Positions 21,430-32,796 of a stretch of DNA of 64,000 bases are shown here, piece by piece; position 1 is the stretch's first letter; each line of letters starts with the position of its first letter. Origin of the DNA: Eretmocerus hayati (lineage: Eukaryota; Arthropoda; Insecta; Hymenoptera; Aphelinidae). Location of the stretch: the NCBI GenBank assembly GCA_029851415.1, contig CM056742.1, forward strand, positions 76,498,748 to 76,562,747, in the 5' to 3' direction. The position numbers were made by a program, and so were the translations under genes. The notes beneath the pieces are model-generated. The model worked only from the letters and a program-made list of their open reading frames with translations. It searched no databases and was not told the DNA's origin.

Positions 21430-23948
21430 TGTGACGGTAAAACCGTTTGGGAAATGAGGAAATCTCTCTCGTCGTGCCTCGAGCCAGCAGCCTCTGAAAA
21501 CCCGTATTTATACGTAAGATGCGTCTTCTTTCGAGGTGCTGCTGCTCGAGGCAACGACTATGCCGTGTACTGGAGTTGATGCGGGTATACCTGGGGGCAC
21601 GCGACCCGGCCTACACCTGTGTTGACCGCGACCACCCGCCACAACAACATCAGCTGATGCAGCCCAGGGCGGGCTGGCCGGGAAATATGACGCGGATCTG
21701 TCCTTTTAGGACCCGCATCTACCCCGCGGAACCACAGGAGGGGCCCGGGCCCGTGCCAAGCTGACAACCGACGCATTGAAGTTGCCGAGGCCCTCGCTCC
21801 CGGAATTAGCACACGGAATTTTACCCTCGTGCACTGAAATGCTGTGTTTGGGATGGAGAATGGTAACAGCCGGTGCCCGCAAGCACCATGCTGCATCCAT
21901 AGCCCTCCCTCAACAGCCGTGCATCCGATAATAAGTGCACTATCCCGTGATTGTGCACTTCACACCTGCATGCCCCGCAAGGCCACAACACTATCGCCGA
22001 CCCGGGTGTGCCAAGGTGGTTCCAAGGAGATTATGACGACGGGACGATGCAGGAACCTTGCTGACGTTGCCGTGCACCTGGGGAAATTGTCCGAGGACTA
22101 TTTGCCATCCGGGCAGGTGCCTCATACGCAAATAGCCCATCACATTCGTGCGATCAGCTGGCGTGAGGTTATTTGTGCATGCAACACCTGTTGCATGCAC
22201 ACTAGATGCACCAGCCCGCTGCCGACACCCACGCGATCGCGCACGCACCTAGGGGTGTTACCCACACCCGGGCAAGCACACGCGACGACACCAAGACACC
22301 CGGGTGACCCCGAGAACGACGACGGCGATGATGACGATGTGTATGCGGGTTCGCGCAGACGACACACTGCCATGTTGTTGCTGCCGGCGCGAGGGCGCAG
22401 CCGACCGGTATAACTATCTCAGGATAGGTTATACCACACTTTGCCGACCCGGAACCCTGATGATACCCGGACATCGACTGCTGGGTGGGAAATTCAGCAT
22501 GCAGACGCCACATGCAGGTCATTATGCGTGTGTGTGTATATGAGAGATTGCCTAGGCAGTGTATGAGGGGATATTTGCATGCCGTGAGCATGCCATATCA
22601 TATATAGGTATAGCGCTGCCGTGATGAGTACACATATAGGTATAGCATTGCAGTGACGAGTATATATAGTTGTACATATATACTCGTGTACCGGAGTGTA
22701 TGCAGTGAAAGTACAAAGAGTGAGATAGAATATGCAATTGGTGGAGGCAAGAAAACAGTGCCGTACCCACAATCAAGTAGATTTCTGCCGTGACTTTTGT
22801 ATCTTGCTGCCGATTTGCGGCCTTGCGCTCGAGCGCATATTTCATAATTTGCCGCGCCACGGCCACCAGAGGACGATGTTGGCTTTTCGCTGGTTTTGAG
22901 AGCCAATCAAAATTATTGCTGCCGACCAATCAGAGAGCTTCATTTATTGAAGAAGAAGAAGAGCTTTTGCCGGCAGGAAGCCGGCCATTGTGACACTTGT
23001 TGGATAGTCTTTGATATAGACGCACGTGCTTGTGCGAGCGGCCGCAAGCCGTGGCAGTGACCACGCGGCCAGGGCCTCTTTTCCCGAAGGGCAGAGACCT
23101 GGAAATTATTACTGCCCGGGAAAATTTTGGAAGAACAATTGTGAAAATATCTAAAGATGTCGAATATCAACGGTGAGTGGTTTTGATCTTTTTAATAAGT
23201 GAGTGAATCCCCTCGCGCGTACCTCGAGAGCCTCGTGCGCGCGTATGCCATCGTTGGGCTTTGCCAGACCGGACTCCTGGGGAGGCCGACGGTGCTGGAG
23301 TGCACCCTGACCATTTGCCGAGACTCCAGCACACCCCAGCAGTCGCGGGCGTGTCGTGATCACCCAAATTAGGGGTGTGAAATTCGTGCGTGGGCAGATA
23401 GCCATTTTTGCCTCGCGTCGCGAGCGTGGCGTAGAGATTGCCGTGGAGCAGCCATTTTGAGTGTGTTTCGGAGCAGCGTGCTCTCTCAATTTTGGAGCCC
23501 AAGTTTTGTCAGAGTTTGCCGAGACAGTGTGTCGCATTAGTGAAGTGAATTTTCGCGTGATTTCAGGAAATTTTTAGAGACATTTTGGGAACAATTTGAT
23601 ATTTGATAATCATGAATCTTTTAGCGAATTTTAAAGTCATTTTGCGAGCATGTTGTCGTGACGCATTTGATATGTAGATTCTTGTATCGACCGCGTAGAA
23701 GCAGCGTGTGCAGAATATATTGCCGAGATTATTTTATTATAAATTTGGATTGATTATTCAGTCTTTGCGTCCCCTCCCCTTTTCTTGCCCCTTTAGGTGA
23801 AATTACGGTAGGTGAACGAGAGTTGCAGAGAGCAGAGTTCCTGAGATTTCGAAGTCGTGTCTCCATAGCGCGAGAGAATTTGCGTCTAGGGTATAAGTCC
23901 GTCTAAATATAAATAAGTGTGATAGGTAAATTCATTCGCCTCGTCACA
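21430..23948 (+). repeat. 5' LTR of the 17 kb element (2.52 kb)
   Basis: Starts TGTGACGGTAAAACCG and ends GCCTCGTCACA. It aligns along its length with 34631-38554 apart from several indels and the 1.37 kb insertion in the right copy. It holds two TATAGGTATAG-containing subrepeats near 22610-22680 and, only in this copy, a strong splice-donor-like AACGGTGAGT at about 23170-23180. Long frames across it (for example 189 codons at 21844) have no recognisable domain and are taken as fortuitous. Confidence 0.9.
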
Positions 23949-23949
23949 A

Positions 23950-23968
23950 TGGCGACCGTGACAGGACT
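23950..23968 (+). promoter_or_regulatory. Primer-binding site, tRNA-Arg type
   Basis: TGGCGACCGTGACAGGACT lies one base after the LTR end. It is complementary to the 3' end of insect tRNA-Arg including CCA (…GTCACGGTCGCCA), with complementarity running into the T-arm. This fixes the element's orientation as plus. Confidence 0.9.
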
Positions 23969-24084
23969 CACGCGACTCTGAAAATTTTGTACTGCGATCG
24001 TATTGCCGTAACTCGTACTGCCATGACTTCGGAATTGCTCCAAAAATTCCTGGGTGCGTTCTGGCTGCTCTAGCCATCTTGGAA

Positions 24085-24525
24085 CGCGACCTAAATGTTC
24101 GGAAAAATTTTTGAACGCACTCTCGCCGTTCTGAAAAATTTTTCAGTGTTTTTTTGCCACTTTTAAAAATTTTTGAACGACTTGTGCCGTGTGTAAGAAA
24201 TTTCTGAGTGCACTTTAGGCACTTCTGAAAATTTCTGAACGTGTTTTGCGGTTCGGAAAAATTTTTGAACGCACTCTTGCCGTTCTGAAGAATTTTTCAG
24301 TGGACTTTTGAAACTTTCAAAAATCTCTGGACGACTCTTGCTGTATGTAGGAATTTTTTTTGAGTGCACTTAGCCACTTTGAAGGAAAATCTGTACGCGT
24401 TTTGCCGTTCGGAAAATTTTTTTTCAGTGGACTTTTGCCACTTTTAAAAATTTCTGAACGATTTTTGCCGAGTTTCAGATTGTATCAGTGCACGCTAGGC
24501 ATGCTAAGAAATTGTTCAAGTGCGT
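24085..24525 (+). repeat. Imperfect tandem repeats in the retrotransposon leader
   Basis: Degenerate units of roughly 50-60 bp carry the words GCCGTTCTGAAAAATTTTTCA and AAAATTTTTGAACG with GTGCACTT or GTGGACTT between them. They lie 120 bp after the primer site and contain no open frame of note. The arrangement suggests a leader that grew by local duplication. Confidence 0.7.
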
Positions 24526-25063
24526 CTACCGGGGAAAATCGTTGATTTTCCCATTTTCTGCGTGCGTACGAGGCTCATCGCGTGTAGGAGTAGTGTAGTA
24601 CCCTCTCTCACACCATGGTCATAGTGAATGCGAATGATTCGACCCTAGTTTGAATGATTTGTACCCATTTCGCAGCCCTGATGCCTAAGACTTTGTAGAG
24701 ATAGCATGTCTCATCTTTGTCTGAGATAATCTCATCTCATATAGAGTTTCCTCATAGCATCTTATCGAGGTTTACCGGTCCCCGAGTGAATTTTTCCAAG
24801 TTGGAGAAATTCATTTGTTCCCTTGTATGCTGACTTATTCTCCTGTGCATGCGTGGGTATTTTTGAATATCATAATTGAATATATTTGGTAATTTGCCGA
24901 TTCCGATCATCCTACATCTTCTGAGAGTACCTTCTATCCTTGCCGAAGAAATTCTGAAGAATTTCTCCTGTCCCCAATCCTTATTAAGGGCTATGGTAGA
25001 CGGGAATTAGGATCTCTTGGGGATTTCCCTGTGGAAATTCAGGCCTGATCGACTAGGAAAAAT

Positions 25064-25510
25064 TGCCGAGACTCAGTGAACTGAGTTTAGTAGCGCGAGT
25101 GCATAAGTTAAGGGGTCCTAGAAGAGTTTTCTGGGATGTGCATCAGCATAATCAATTTCATGAAGTGCCGTGCGGGTGTCTGAAAATTGCCGAGTGGAAT
25201 TTTCTCTGAACTGTCAACGGGATTATGAGTTATATTTGTCGAGTTGGGGAAAGGTAAATTGGGAGACGAGAGAGTTCAGCCCACCGAGACTTACTCAACT
25301 GAGTGGTACGGCGCTCGTGGGATTCTCTGCAATTTTCTAGAGTATTCTTCTTGGGTTCTTCCACGATGTTGAGGATCATGTCGACTATTGTAGGAGTAGC
25401 AGAGGGCCGTGACGTGTGTTAGTTGGGTTCTATCGAATTTAAACTCATTTGTCGAGTTAGAGCAGATCTATTGATAGGGTTGCCGAGACTCAGGTAGCTG
25501 AGTGTAGATG
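25064..25510 (+). repeat. Recurrent GCCGAGACTCAG…CTGAGT stem-loop motif in the leader
   Basis: Three copies occur at about 25065-25090, 25282-25305 and 25481-25506. Each has (G/C)CCGAGACT followed by CTCA(G) and then CTGAGT(G/T), so the flanking bases can pair as a short hairpin (ACTCAG-TGAA-CTGAGT in the first). Position between the primer site and the first ORF is where packaging or translation signals of retrotransposon RNA usually lie; that role is inference. Confidence 0.55.
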
Positions 25511-25992
25511 GATGTTGGAATTCGATGGCCTGAGATTTCACTGTACCCAGGACTGACCTTGATAAGTAGTTGAGGCCGAGGGCTTGACATGTTTCAAATT
25601 TCGTGTATGTCGAACAGAAATTATAACTGTGATCCAGTGAAAATGCCGAGAGGGTCAGTCTAGCTAGAAGATCGATGTGATTTGCGGTCGGTTTTGGAGT
25701 TGAAATTGCCAGTAAATTTGGGATAAATAGGCGATCGTGGTCCGGAATCTGAACCTGATATCGTGCTTTGCCATTTTAAGGAAATCCAGTCGCCGGCCTT
25801 CCGGGTTCCAACGTATGAGGAGTCAAAAATTCTTTCTCTCACATGAAGTCGTGAAGATCTTCCGGAATGACTCCACGTGTCAACTTGCCGTTGCCGAAAC
25901 TGTGCGTTGCCTAGAAGTTATAGTAGCGATGTCGAGTATCTGCCCAATTGTCTAGCCAGTCTGACCAGTCAGCGAAACTCTGATCGTGTAAG

Positions 25993-26826
25993 ATGTCGAA
26001 CCAACCTTATTTGGACATGGTCCAAAGTCGTGGGGACTTGATTTCTGAGAATCACGGGGTACCATTCGATACGTGGTCTCGTGTTTCAGAGAAGTCGGCC
26101 GTAGATGGGACATCAGACTTGTTTGCCAGCTCTCGTGAGCAGAGCTCATCAAATGAGGCTCATGAGTCCTCGTCCATGACGTGGTTGCGAGACAGCATAG
26201 CAGTCGCGAGAACGAGCTCCCTCCTGCCTGTTGCTACGGTTGCAGCTCGCCGCGAACACTGGATGAACACCTCATCAGCCGTAAGTCATGCGTCCCCGAC
26301 AACTCACTGCTCAGGAGACAGGTCTATAACCAGTCAAGCCAAATATCTCTCACTGATTGCCAAATATGAGAACCTGCTCGACACTTCAAGTGCTGCAAAT
26401 GAGAGCTCTGACTCGTTGGAAGATTGCACATTTGGATTAAACGATGAACCAGTAGTGACCAAGAAGAGTCAAAATCGGAGTAGTGACTCCAGTAGAGTAT
26501 CTGATGGACAGAATGATTGCCGTGCCAGCAGTGACTCAAGTTGCCGAAGAGTGAGAAAAAGAGGTAGGCGTCGTCGTAGGGTCGTGAACTCATGGATTTC
26601 TGATGCCGACTTTGGAGACAGGGAAATTCATGCCGAGGCTAGACCGTTCCATGTCAAATCCTCCCAAAAGGAGAGGACGGACCGGGCTAGCGACGCAGGA
26701 GATGCCACATACTCCAAGACCAGCTCATCTGATCTAGGATCTAATGAGGGAGGATCTAGCTCAAGTGATACCAAGCCGACGCGACCTCAACCATTGGAGA
26801 GCGGGCGTCATGCGCTGAGTAGCTAG
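25993..26826 (+). CDS. ORF1 of the 17 kb element, Ser-rich with basic patch
   Basis: An ATG-started 277-codon frame beginning MSNQPYLDMVQSRGDLISEN. It is rich in serine, has a strongly basic patch CRRVRKRGRRRRRVVNSW around residues 185-202 and ends in a Ser/Thr-rich tail. No known domain is recognised. The basic patch could bind nucleic acid or act as a nuclear signal. A similar basic cluster (CKRVRRRARRSS) opens ORF2 downstream, which suggests the two ORFs share an ancestry or were once joined. It ends at a TAG, and ORF2 follows in another frame. Confidence 0.6.
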   Translation: MSNQPYLDMVQSRGDLISENHGVPFDTWSRVSEKSAVDGTSDLFASSREQSSSNEAHESSSMTWLRDSIAVARTSSLLPVATVAARREHWMNTSSAVSHASPTTHCSGDRSITSQAKYLSLIAKYENLLDTSSAANESSDSLEDCTFGLNDEPVVTKKSQNRSSDSSRVSDGQNDCRASSDSSCRRVRKRGRRRRRVVNSWISDADFGDREIHAEARPFHVKSSQKERTDRASDAGDATYSKTSSSDLGSNEGGSSSSDTKPTRPQPLESGRHALSS

Positions 26827-26858
26827 GTTGAGTTAGATTATTCGAGTGTGTATTCAGA

Positions 26859-28523
26859 GTGGATAAGGCGTATGAGAGTAAGTGCAGTCATCGTGGAGAG
26901 AGATGCAAGAGGGTGCGTAGGCGTGCGCGTCGCTCATCAAATACTGTAGTGAAGTGGAGCCGGGTCGAAGGTCAGAAGGATTTCCCCGAAGATGATACAG
27001 AGTTTGGAGAGGAACGGGTCGAAGGTTGTGACAACCTCCCCGTGGAAAATAAACCAATAACCAGCTGGCAAAGCAACGGGTTCGGGAGAGCCCGGTGTCT
27101 AAGTGAGCGTATTCTCAGGTCTTTGGTTAGGTGCACAAAGAGTGAGAGATCCTCAAGTGACGAATCCAGCAGCTTTGTTGAAGGAGAAACAGATGGAGAA
27201 CAGTCAGACGAGCCATGGGTCGAGGAACCTGAGCGCCTTTGTGAAGGTATAGCGATCGAACGACTGAGGGTGTCATGGGTTGAGGAACCTGAGCGCCTCT
27301 GTGAAGGTATGACACACCAACCATCTGTGGAACCATGGGCTGGGAGATCCAGGGACCTCGTGGGAGGTCAGTTGGGTCTGGGATTCGTCTCAGCAAGGTC
27401 ATCCTTACGTGCAGCCAGCCACCATACTGAATTACGTCTCAGTACAGACGAGGCTACGCTACGGTTCAAAGGTAAAACGGAACATTCATGTGAGAAGGAG
27501 TTTCCTCACAGTGAGTGCTCGGGTGAGCATTGCGAGAAGGAGTTTCCTCGCCGAGAGAGTTCGAGAGATTCATGTGAGAAGGAGTTTCCTCACAGTGAGT
27601 GCTCGAATGAGCATTGCGAGAAGGAGTTTCCTCGCCGAAAGAGTTCGAGAGAGTCGAGTGAGAAGGAGTTCCCTCACAGTGAGCGCTTGAGGAAGCGCAG
27701 CAAGAAGGAGTTTCCTCGCCAAGAGAGTAAGGATGAGAAGCCTACGGATCTCAAGGCAGAATTTGTGACTGATGAGTGTCGTTTGAATTTACGGATTGAG
27801 GAATCCGAAGACCTTGTGGGTGGCAAGGTAGAAGAGGAACGACCGTATACACCATGGGTTAGTGAACCTGAGCGCCTTTGTGAAGGTATGGTGGCGAAGC
27901 GGTTGAACACACCATGGGTTAGGGAACCTGAGCGCCTTTGTGGAGCTATGGTGGAAGAACAGCCGGTGACGACATGGGTCGAGAAACCTGAGCGCCTTTG
28001 GGAAGGTATGACGGGGCTGGATAATGAGAAGCCGTGGGCTGTGAGAGCTGAAGGCCTCGTGGGAGGCCCAGTGAGTAGAAGAATCCCCACAAGACGGAGG
28101 GTGGATGTAATGAAGTTCGATCCAACGACAGGTGCAATACGGACGCGGCACTCAAGGACAGAAGGTGACGAACATGCGGTTCCGGAAGATCGTATACTTG
28201 CCGATACCATGCCGTGGCCCTGTGATGGACTGGATGCTGGGCCGGAGCTGAAGCTTGTGCCGAGGAACTACATCGAAGTCGTTCTAAGTGGTAGATCTTT
28301 TGCCGCCTTGTGTGATCCAGGAGCTCGAATGTCTGTGGTAGGCCCAACAGCCCCGGAAATCCACGAGACGAGTATCTATAGACAGACCAAATACCTTGAA
28401 CGTGCCGTTGGAAAGAGTGTGACTCTAGCCGTCAGTCAGTTTAGAGCGAATTTGGGGATTGATCAAGAATCTCACATGATTGTGATTAAGATGGTCAAGG
28501 AATTGGACTATGACGTGATCTGA
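26859..28523 (+). CDS. ORF2: repeat-rich protein ending in a retropepsin-like domain
   Basis: About 554 codons. No in-frame ATG lies near the open start (26832), so it needs a non-ATG start, a frameshift from ORF1 or splicing. After a basic N-terminus come at least six copies of a (S/P/T)WVxEPERLCEG(I/M) unit (near 27215-27320 and 27850-28020). Between those groups lies an array of CEKEFP(H/R) units at about 27480-27720. The last ~90 residues resemble a Ty3/Gypsy aspartic protease: YIEVVLSGRSFAALCDPGA, then MSVVGP, then a YDVI end where the family usually continues with LG.D. The catalytic triplet is DPG instead of DTG/DSG, so activity is doubtful. The frame stops at a TGA (28521-28523) but stays otherwise open into the gag region. 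Confidence 0.7.
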   Translation: MDKAYESKCSHRGERCKRVRRRARRSSNTVVKWSRVEGQKDFPEDDTEFGEERVEGCDNLPVENKPITSWQSNGFGRARCLSERILRSLVRCTKSERSSSDESSSFVEGETDGEQSDEPWVEEPERLCEGIAIERLRVSWVEEPERLCEGMTHQPSVEPWAGRSRDLVGGQLGLGFVSARSSLRAASHHTELRLSTDEATLRFKGKTEHSCEKEFPHSECSGEHCEKEFPRRESSRDSCEKEFPHSECSNEHCEKEFPRRKSSRESSEKEFPHSERLRKRSKKEFPRQESKDEKPTDLKAEFVTDECRLNLRIEESEDLVGGKVEEERPYTPWVSEPERLCEGMVAKRLNTPWVREPERLCGAMVEEQPVTTWVEKPERLWEGMTGLDNEKPWAVRAEGLVGGPVSRRIPTRRRVDVMKFDPTTGAIRTRHSRTEGDEHAVPEDRILADTMPWPCDGLDAGPELKLVPRNYIEVVLSGRSFAALCDPGARMSVVGPTAPEIHETSIYRQTKYLERAVGKSVTLAVSQFRANLGIDQESHMIVIKMVKELDYDVI

Positions 28524-29663
28524 GTTCGTGAAAATACAGCGAGAGGGAGTTTCCTTGAAGAATTAGGCCAAGGAGCCAGAGAGTATAATCGTCAAGCTGC
28601 CGAGGGTGTGCAGGCCGATATCTTAGACCGAGCTTATCGGATAGCGAAAAACGACGCTCTGGAAAAGAGATGAGCTGAATGTCACACCGCGTACAAATGG
28701 CGATTGACTGATGAAAAGAGGACTTCGAAACTTCGAGAATCTGATGGAGATCTGCCGAGATATGATCCAGTGCCGGGTATTGACAAGGTCCACTGTGTGG
28801 ACGTGAGATACTCGCGAAACCCACGGAAGATGCCCATGAATCGTGGTCGCTGCCGTGAATCGGAGTACAAACGTGACAATCGTGATCGTCTGCATGACCA
28901 TCAACCACCTTTCGAACAGTCGGAGTATACCAATTGCCGGAGGCCGGTGAGTTGTGAAAGCCAATGATATCGTGAGCAGTCGGTCGATAGCCATCACAGT
29001 CATAGTGAACAACTGGAGCACGCCCGAGTAGTCCAGCGACACTCTAAGGAGCCTCACAGTCAGCGAGATATGCCAAGTGTCGACCAGCGCAGACATCACC
29101 GCTCTGACGCGAATTGTCGTAGCCGTGCCGAAATCCCAACCTGCAGCACTCATAGAGAACTAAATCGTACTCACGAGAGTGTGGGCGAGAGAAATGCATC
29201 ACGTGACAGTCGGCCAAGACGAAACTGGACTCCGGAAAATCACCCAAGTCGTCGTAACTCGAGGTATAGCCGTGACAGAGAGAGGGATGCCGATAGATGG
29301 CGCGACAGTCGTCTTAACGGAGATACCTCATCCAGTAGTTCCCTGCCGCGAAACTCATTTCATATTGGGAGGTCAAATTCAAACTCGAATGGGTCGAGAC
29401 GCCCGAGTGGGCATCAGAGATCACGCGGTTCGTGTAGTTCTAGACGAAATGACCGGGGACATTGTAGTCGATACAGCAGCGATGAATCTGATTGCGATAC
29501 TTCAGATGGGGAGTCAAATCGGAGTCGTCCAGATCGAGATCCAAATCGGACATTACAAGTTATCAAGATGCTGCAAAGCATGAAGATTAACTTCGGAGGC
29601 GATGGTCGAGAAGTCCCGGAGGATTTTCTGGCGGACTTGAAGGATTGTAGGCGCATGCTACCC
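28524..29663 (+). pseudogene. gag of the 17 kb element, N-terminal part, two internal TGA codons
   Basis: It lies in the same frame as ORF2 and is open except for TGA at 28671 and 28965. From 29070 the translation starts MPSVDQRRHHRSDANCRSR and is extremely rich in Arg, Ser and Asp (RD/RS dipeptides). It then enters a gag-like helical segment (VIKMLQSMKINFGGDGREVP, then EDFLADLKDC). The frame is cut at 29663 by insertion of a foldback element and resumes at 33734. The gag capsid-type pattern 'FL..L.DC' followed after the gap by ARNWYR and FRDQYI is typical of Ty3/Gypsy gag. Any reading past 29663 runs into the inserted element. Confidence 0.7.
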
Positions 29664-30787
29664 CACGGTGTTCCTGAAGCGCTCGAAAGTTTCGCAAAAA
29701 TGACGAAAAAAACTGGATACGCTATCATGTTCCTCTCGTTTTCCCGTTTAAGAATCCGATTCGACCGAAATCGGATCTGCTTCGACAGTGAAATGCGAGT
29801 AAAAAATGTGAAAACCCCATATGATCACGTGTATTTTGGTTAGCCTTGATAATGACTCGACGGGCGAAGATATAGCCAGTTTCTGATTCAACGTTTGTGG
29901 GCGGGTTACAAGAAAAGGAACATGTATTTTCATACGAAATTTCCCGTAGAATTAGCTGGTCGAACTCATTTTTTGATATCTAGAATCGTATTTAAGATGC
30001 GGAGGGAGTGGCGCGAGAACTGTCAGTAGAACTCGATCTGGCAGCAACGCTTGGGCTCATGAGTGCATTCGGCAACAGGGTATGGAGGTCTAAATAACGG
30101 GCTAATTCATTATTTCTTGACGTATATCTCCATGTAGAATCCAAATTTGAGGTCTGTTTCAATCCTACTTGCTAAGTTACCATTTGAACTGCGCAAAACT
30201 ATAACGATTTCCCAAGAACCACCACAATTTCGTAGAACAAAAGTTGAAGAAGTAGGCTTGAGGTACAATCTAGGTACGTTTTCAGATTATTTCACCTTTG
30301 TGATCATATTCAGCAGACTGAAGAAACTCGAACAAACCTTCTGTGGAGATGTCCTGTCTCGTTGCGAAAATACCTCCTTGATCCATAGACTGGAAAACTT
30401 GGCTGAGAATCGAAAAAGTGATGCTTCTTGGGAAATCGTGGTAGTTTTCCGCAGTTCAAATGACAACCTAGCAAGTAGGATTGGAACAGACCTCAAATTT
30501 AGATTCTACATGGAGATATACGTCGAGAAATAATGAATCAGCCCGTTATTTAGACCTCCATACCCTGTTGCCGAATACACTCATGAGCCCAAGCGTTGCT
30601 GCCAGATCGAGTTCTACTGACAGTTCTCGCACCACTCCCTCCGCATTTTGAATACGAATCTAGATACCAAAAAATGAGTTTGACCAGCTAATTCTACGGG
30701 TAATTTTCTATGAAAGTACATGTTTCTTTTCTTGTAACCCGCCCAGAAACGTTGAATCAGCAACTGGCTATATCTTCGCCCGTCGAG

Positions 30788-31512
30788 TGTAACTGAGGGA
30801 TTTACTAGGATCAGGAAGGGTAGGGTTTAGGTCCGGTTTAAGACTTTAAAGACAGCGTTTCATCAATAGGAACATATATTGAAACCATATTTACAAATAG
30901 TCATGAATGATAAATAGTTAAAAAGGAATCTGATATTTATTACTGCTGTGTGTGTTACAAATGCGGTCTAGCCCAATAAACGGTTGATACAGGGTACATA
31001 CTAATACGGGTTATGATAGAGCCACGGAGGTGCTCCCTCCGGGTCAAACGCGGGGCATAGCCGGTGTGTGAGGTTCGACTCCTGGAGCTCCCAGGAAACC
31101 AACGCGGGTGTGTGATTCTACTGCCACGGAGGAGCTCCCTCCGGGCCAAACGTGAGCGTGCCGGTGTCGCGGTCTACTACGATTCTCAGTGCTCCTGAGA
31201 AGTCGGCTACTAGATGGTCTCATCTGCCTTAGAGCTCCTAAGACAGAGAGGAGTTGCCAGCTGCTAGACTCTAGAGCCATCTCTTGGACCAGAGCTCCTG
31301 GAGCCAAGAGAGGCGCGTGAGTCCGCCGCTCAGTGCAGACTGGTTCGTTCTGGTCAGGCATTGGGTGGATATCAATGCTGACAGGTGTTTCGCTTGTGAA
31401 CGATGTTTTCGAGACAGCCACCTGGCGGCTGAGGCTTGAGTTACTCTGACTGCTCGATGAATTGCGCGGGTACCGGAGCTATACTGATATCATAGCGAAG
31501 GGGCCCGTCGCA
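30788..31512 (-). repeat. LTR (3' LTR in element sense) of the nested element
   Basis: 725 bp, starting TGTAACTGAGGG and ending GGCCCGTCGCA on the plus strand. Same length and boundaries as 32809-33533. Confidence 0.9.
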
Positions 31513-31532
31513 TCCCCCTCTTCTTTTGGAGA
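31513..31532 (-). promoter_or_regulatory. Polypurine tract of the nested LTR element
   Basis: On the minus strand, AAAAGAAGAGGGGGA lies directly before the LTR start TGCGACGGG. It is correctly placed for plus-strand priming and agrees with the primer site at the other end. Confidence 0.75.
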
Positions 31533-32796
31533 GTGAAGTTCCACTCACTCTTCCAAACACTTGGTTTTCCGGTGGGCTGGAGCCGGTTCTAATGCTGTTG
31601 CTGGTGCTGGTACTGGTAATATCGACTGGTGGTCTGGAACTTGGTCATCTAGGAACGGGTACGTACGTTAGGCGGGAATTGAGCTCTCTCTAGGTTTCTA
31701 CTTGTAACGCCTGCTGGTCGCTGCAGGTTCTGGTTCTAGACTTGTACTGGCTAGGGTACAGGTATTTAGTCTGGGTCCGGTACAATAACTGTTACTGGAC
31801 GAGTGTGCCTCTGGATCCTTAAGAACATGTGGTCGGTGTATTCGGGATGAACCCTCCGCTTGATCGGATGCTATGCCTCACGGAGTCAACCTCGTATATG
31901 ACGAGTGGATTGACGAATATCCAACGGTTCTATTGATCTGGCGGGTTTACTGGTATTCCGGCAGTGTCCGGTGTCCGGCTGGCAAGTGTCCTAAAGAACG
32001 GGTGATCAGTCCGATCAATGCTTCAAATGTCCTCCGTTGTGACAATCCATAGCTCTAGGCCAGAGCCCTTCACTTCAACGGCCAGGATGCCTGGTGGAGC
32101 TTTCCTCGTTTCAACGAGTGAAAATAGCAGAGCTAGTGAGATCAGGGTGTTCTTCTGGCTGTATTGACGGAACTCTTGTTACATCAGGTGGTACAATGTC
32201 AATCAGCGGTTATCCGGTGTTCTGAATCTTCTTCTAACTATTCTCCTACGGGTCTGGTGCAGCGCTTGTCCGCTTTCGTATATCTCACAGGTTCACAATC
32301 CGGTTGGCGGCGAGAATCGGCACGTATACGTCCCAGGCTGTAGCCATCCACGCACTTGATGCCTATGGAGTCCACCCTGGTAAACCAGTGGAAGGACGAA
32401 ACTTTACTGGTACCTCTTCTGGTCCAGTTCTCCCTAATTGTTGAATCTGCTTTGAATTACGACGCTGGTTTTCCGATGTCATCTTCCTGCTGCGCTGGTG
32501 ATGGGGGTCTTCTCTTCTTTCTCTTCATGTGTTTCTGTCGCGGCGTACGTGTATGTGCGTAGCAATGAATATCAGACTCACAGTGAGAAATTTTCAGGTA
32601 ACTAGAACGGGTATCGGAGCTCGTGAGGCTCAAAACTGGTCTGCAGAAAGAAGAAAAATCTGAGTGCCTTGTAACCATGAGGTTGTCTAGATGCATACTA
32701 CGAAATAACAATGGCTTGAAAAAAAAAATTCCTGCTCGGGTACCATGGAACTGTTATATTACTAGGAAAGAAGCAAAATAAGCTGTCAAAGTCACT

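Noticed and set aside
21844..22413. 189-codon frame in the 5' LTR and its equivalents in the 3' LTR
   Set aside because: Lies in GC-rich LTR, has no recognised domain, and breaks into different frames between the two LTR copies.
28623..29153. 176-codon minus-strand frame with hydrophobic stretches
   Set aside because: It is antisense to the Arg/Ser-rich gag N-terminus, whose codon bias creates long antisense frames.
31044..31421. 125-codon minus frame present in both LTRs of the nested element
   Set aside because: Identical only because the LTRs are recent duplicates; LTRs of such elements do not normally encode proteins.
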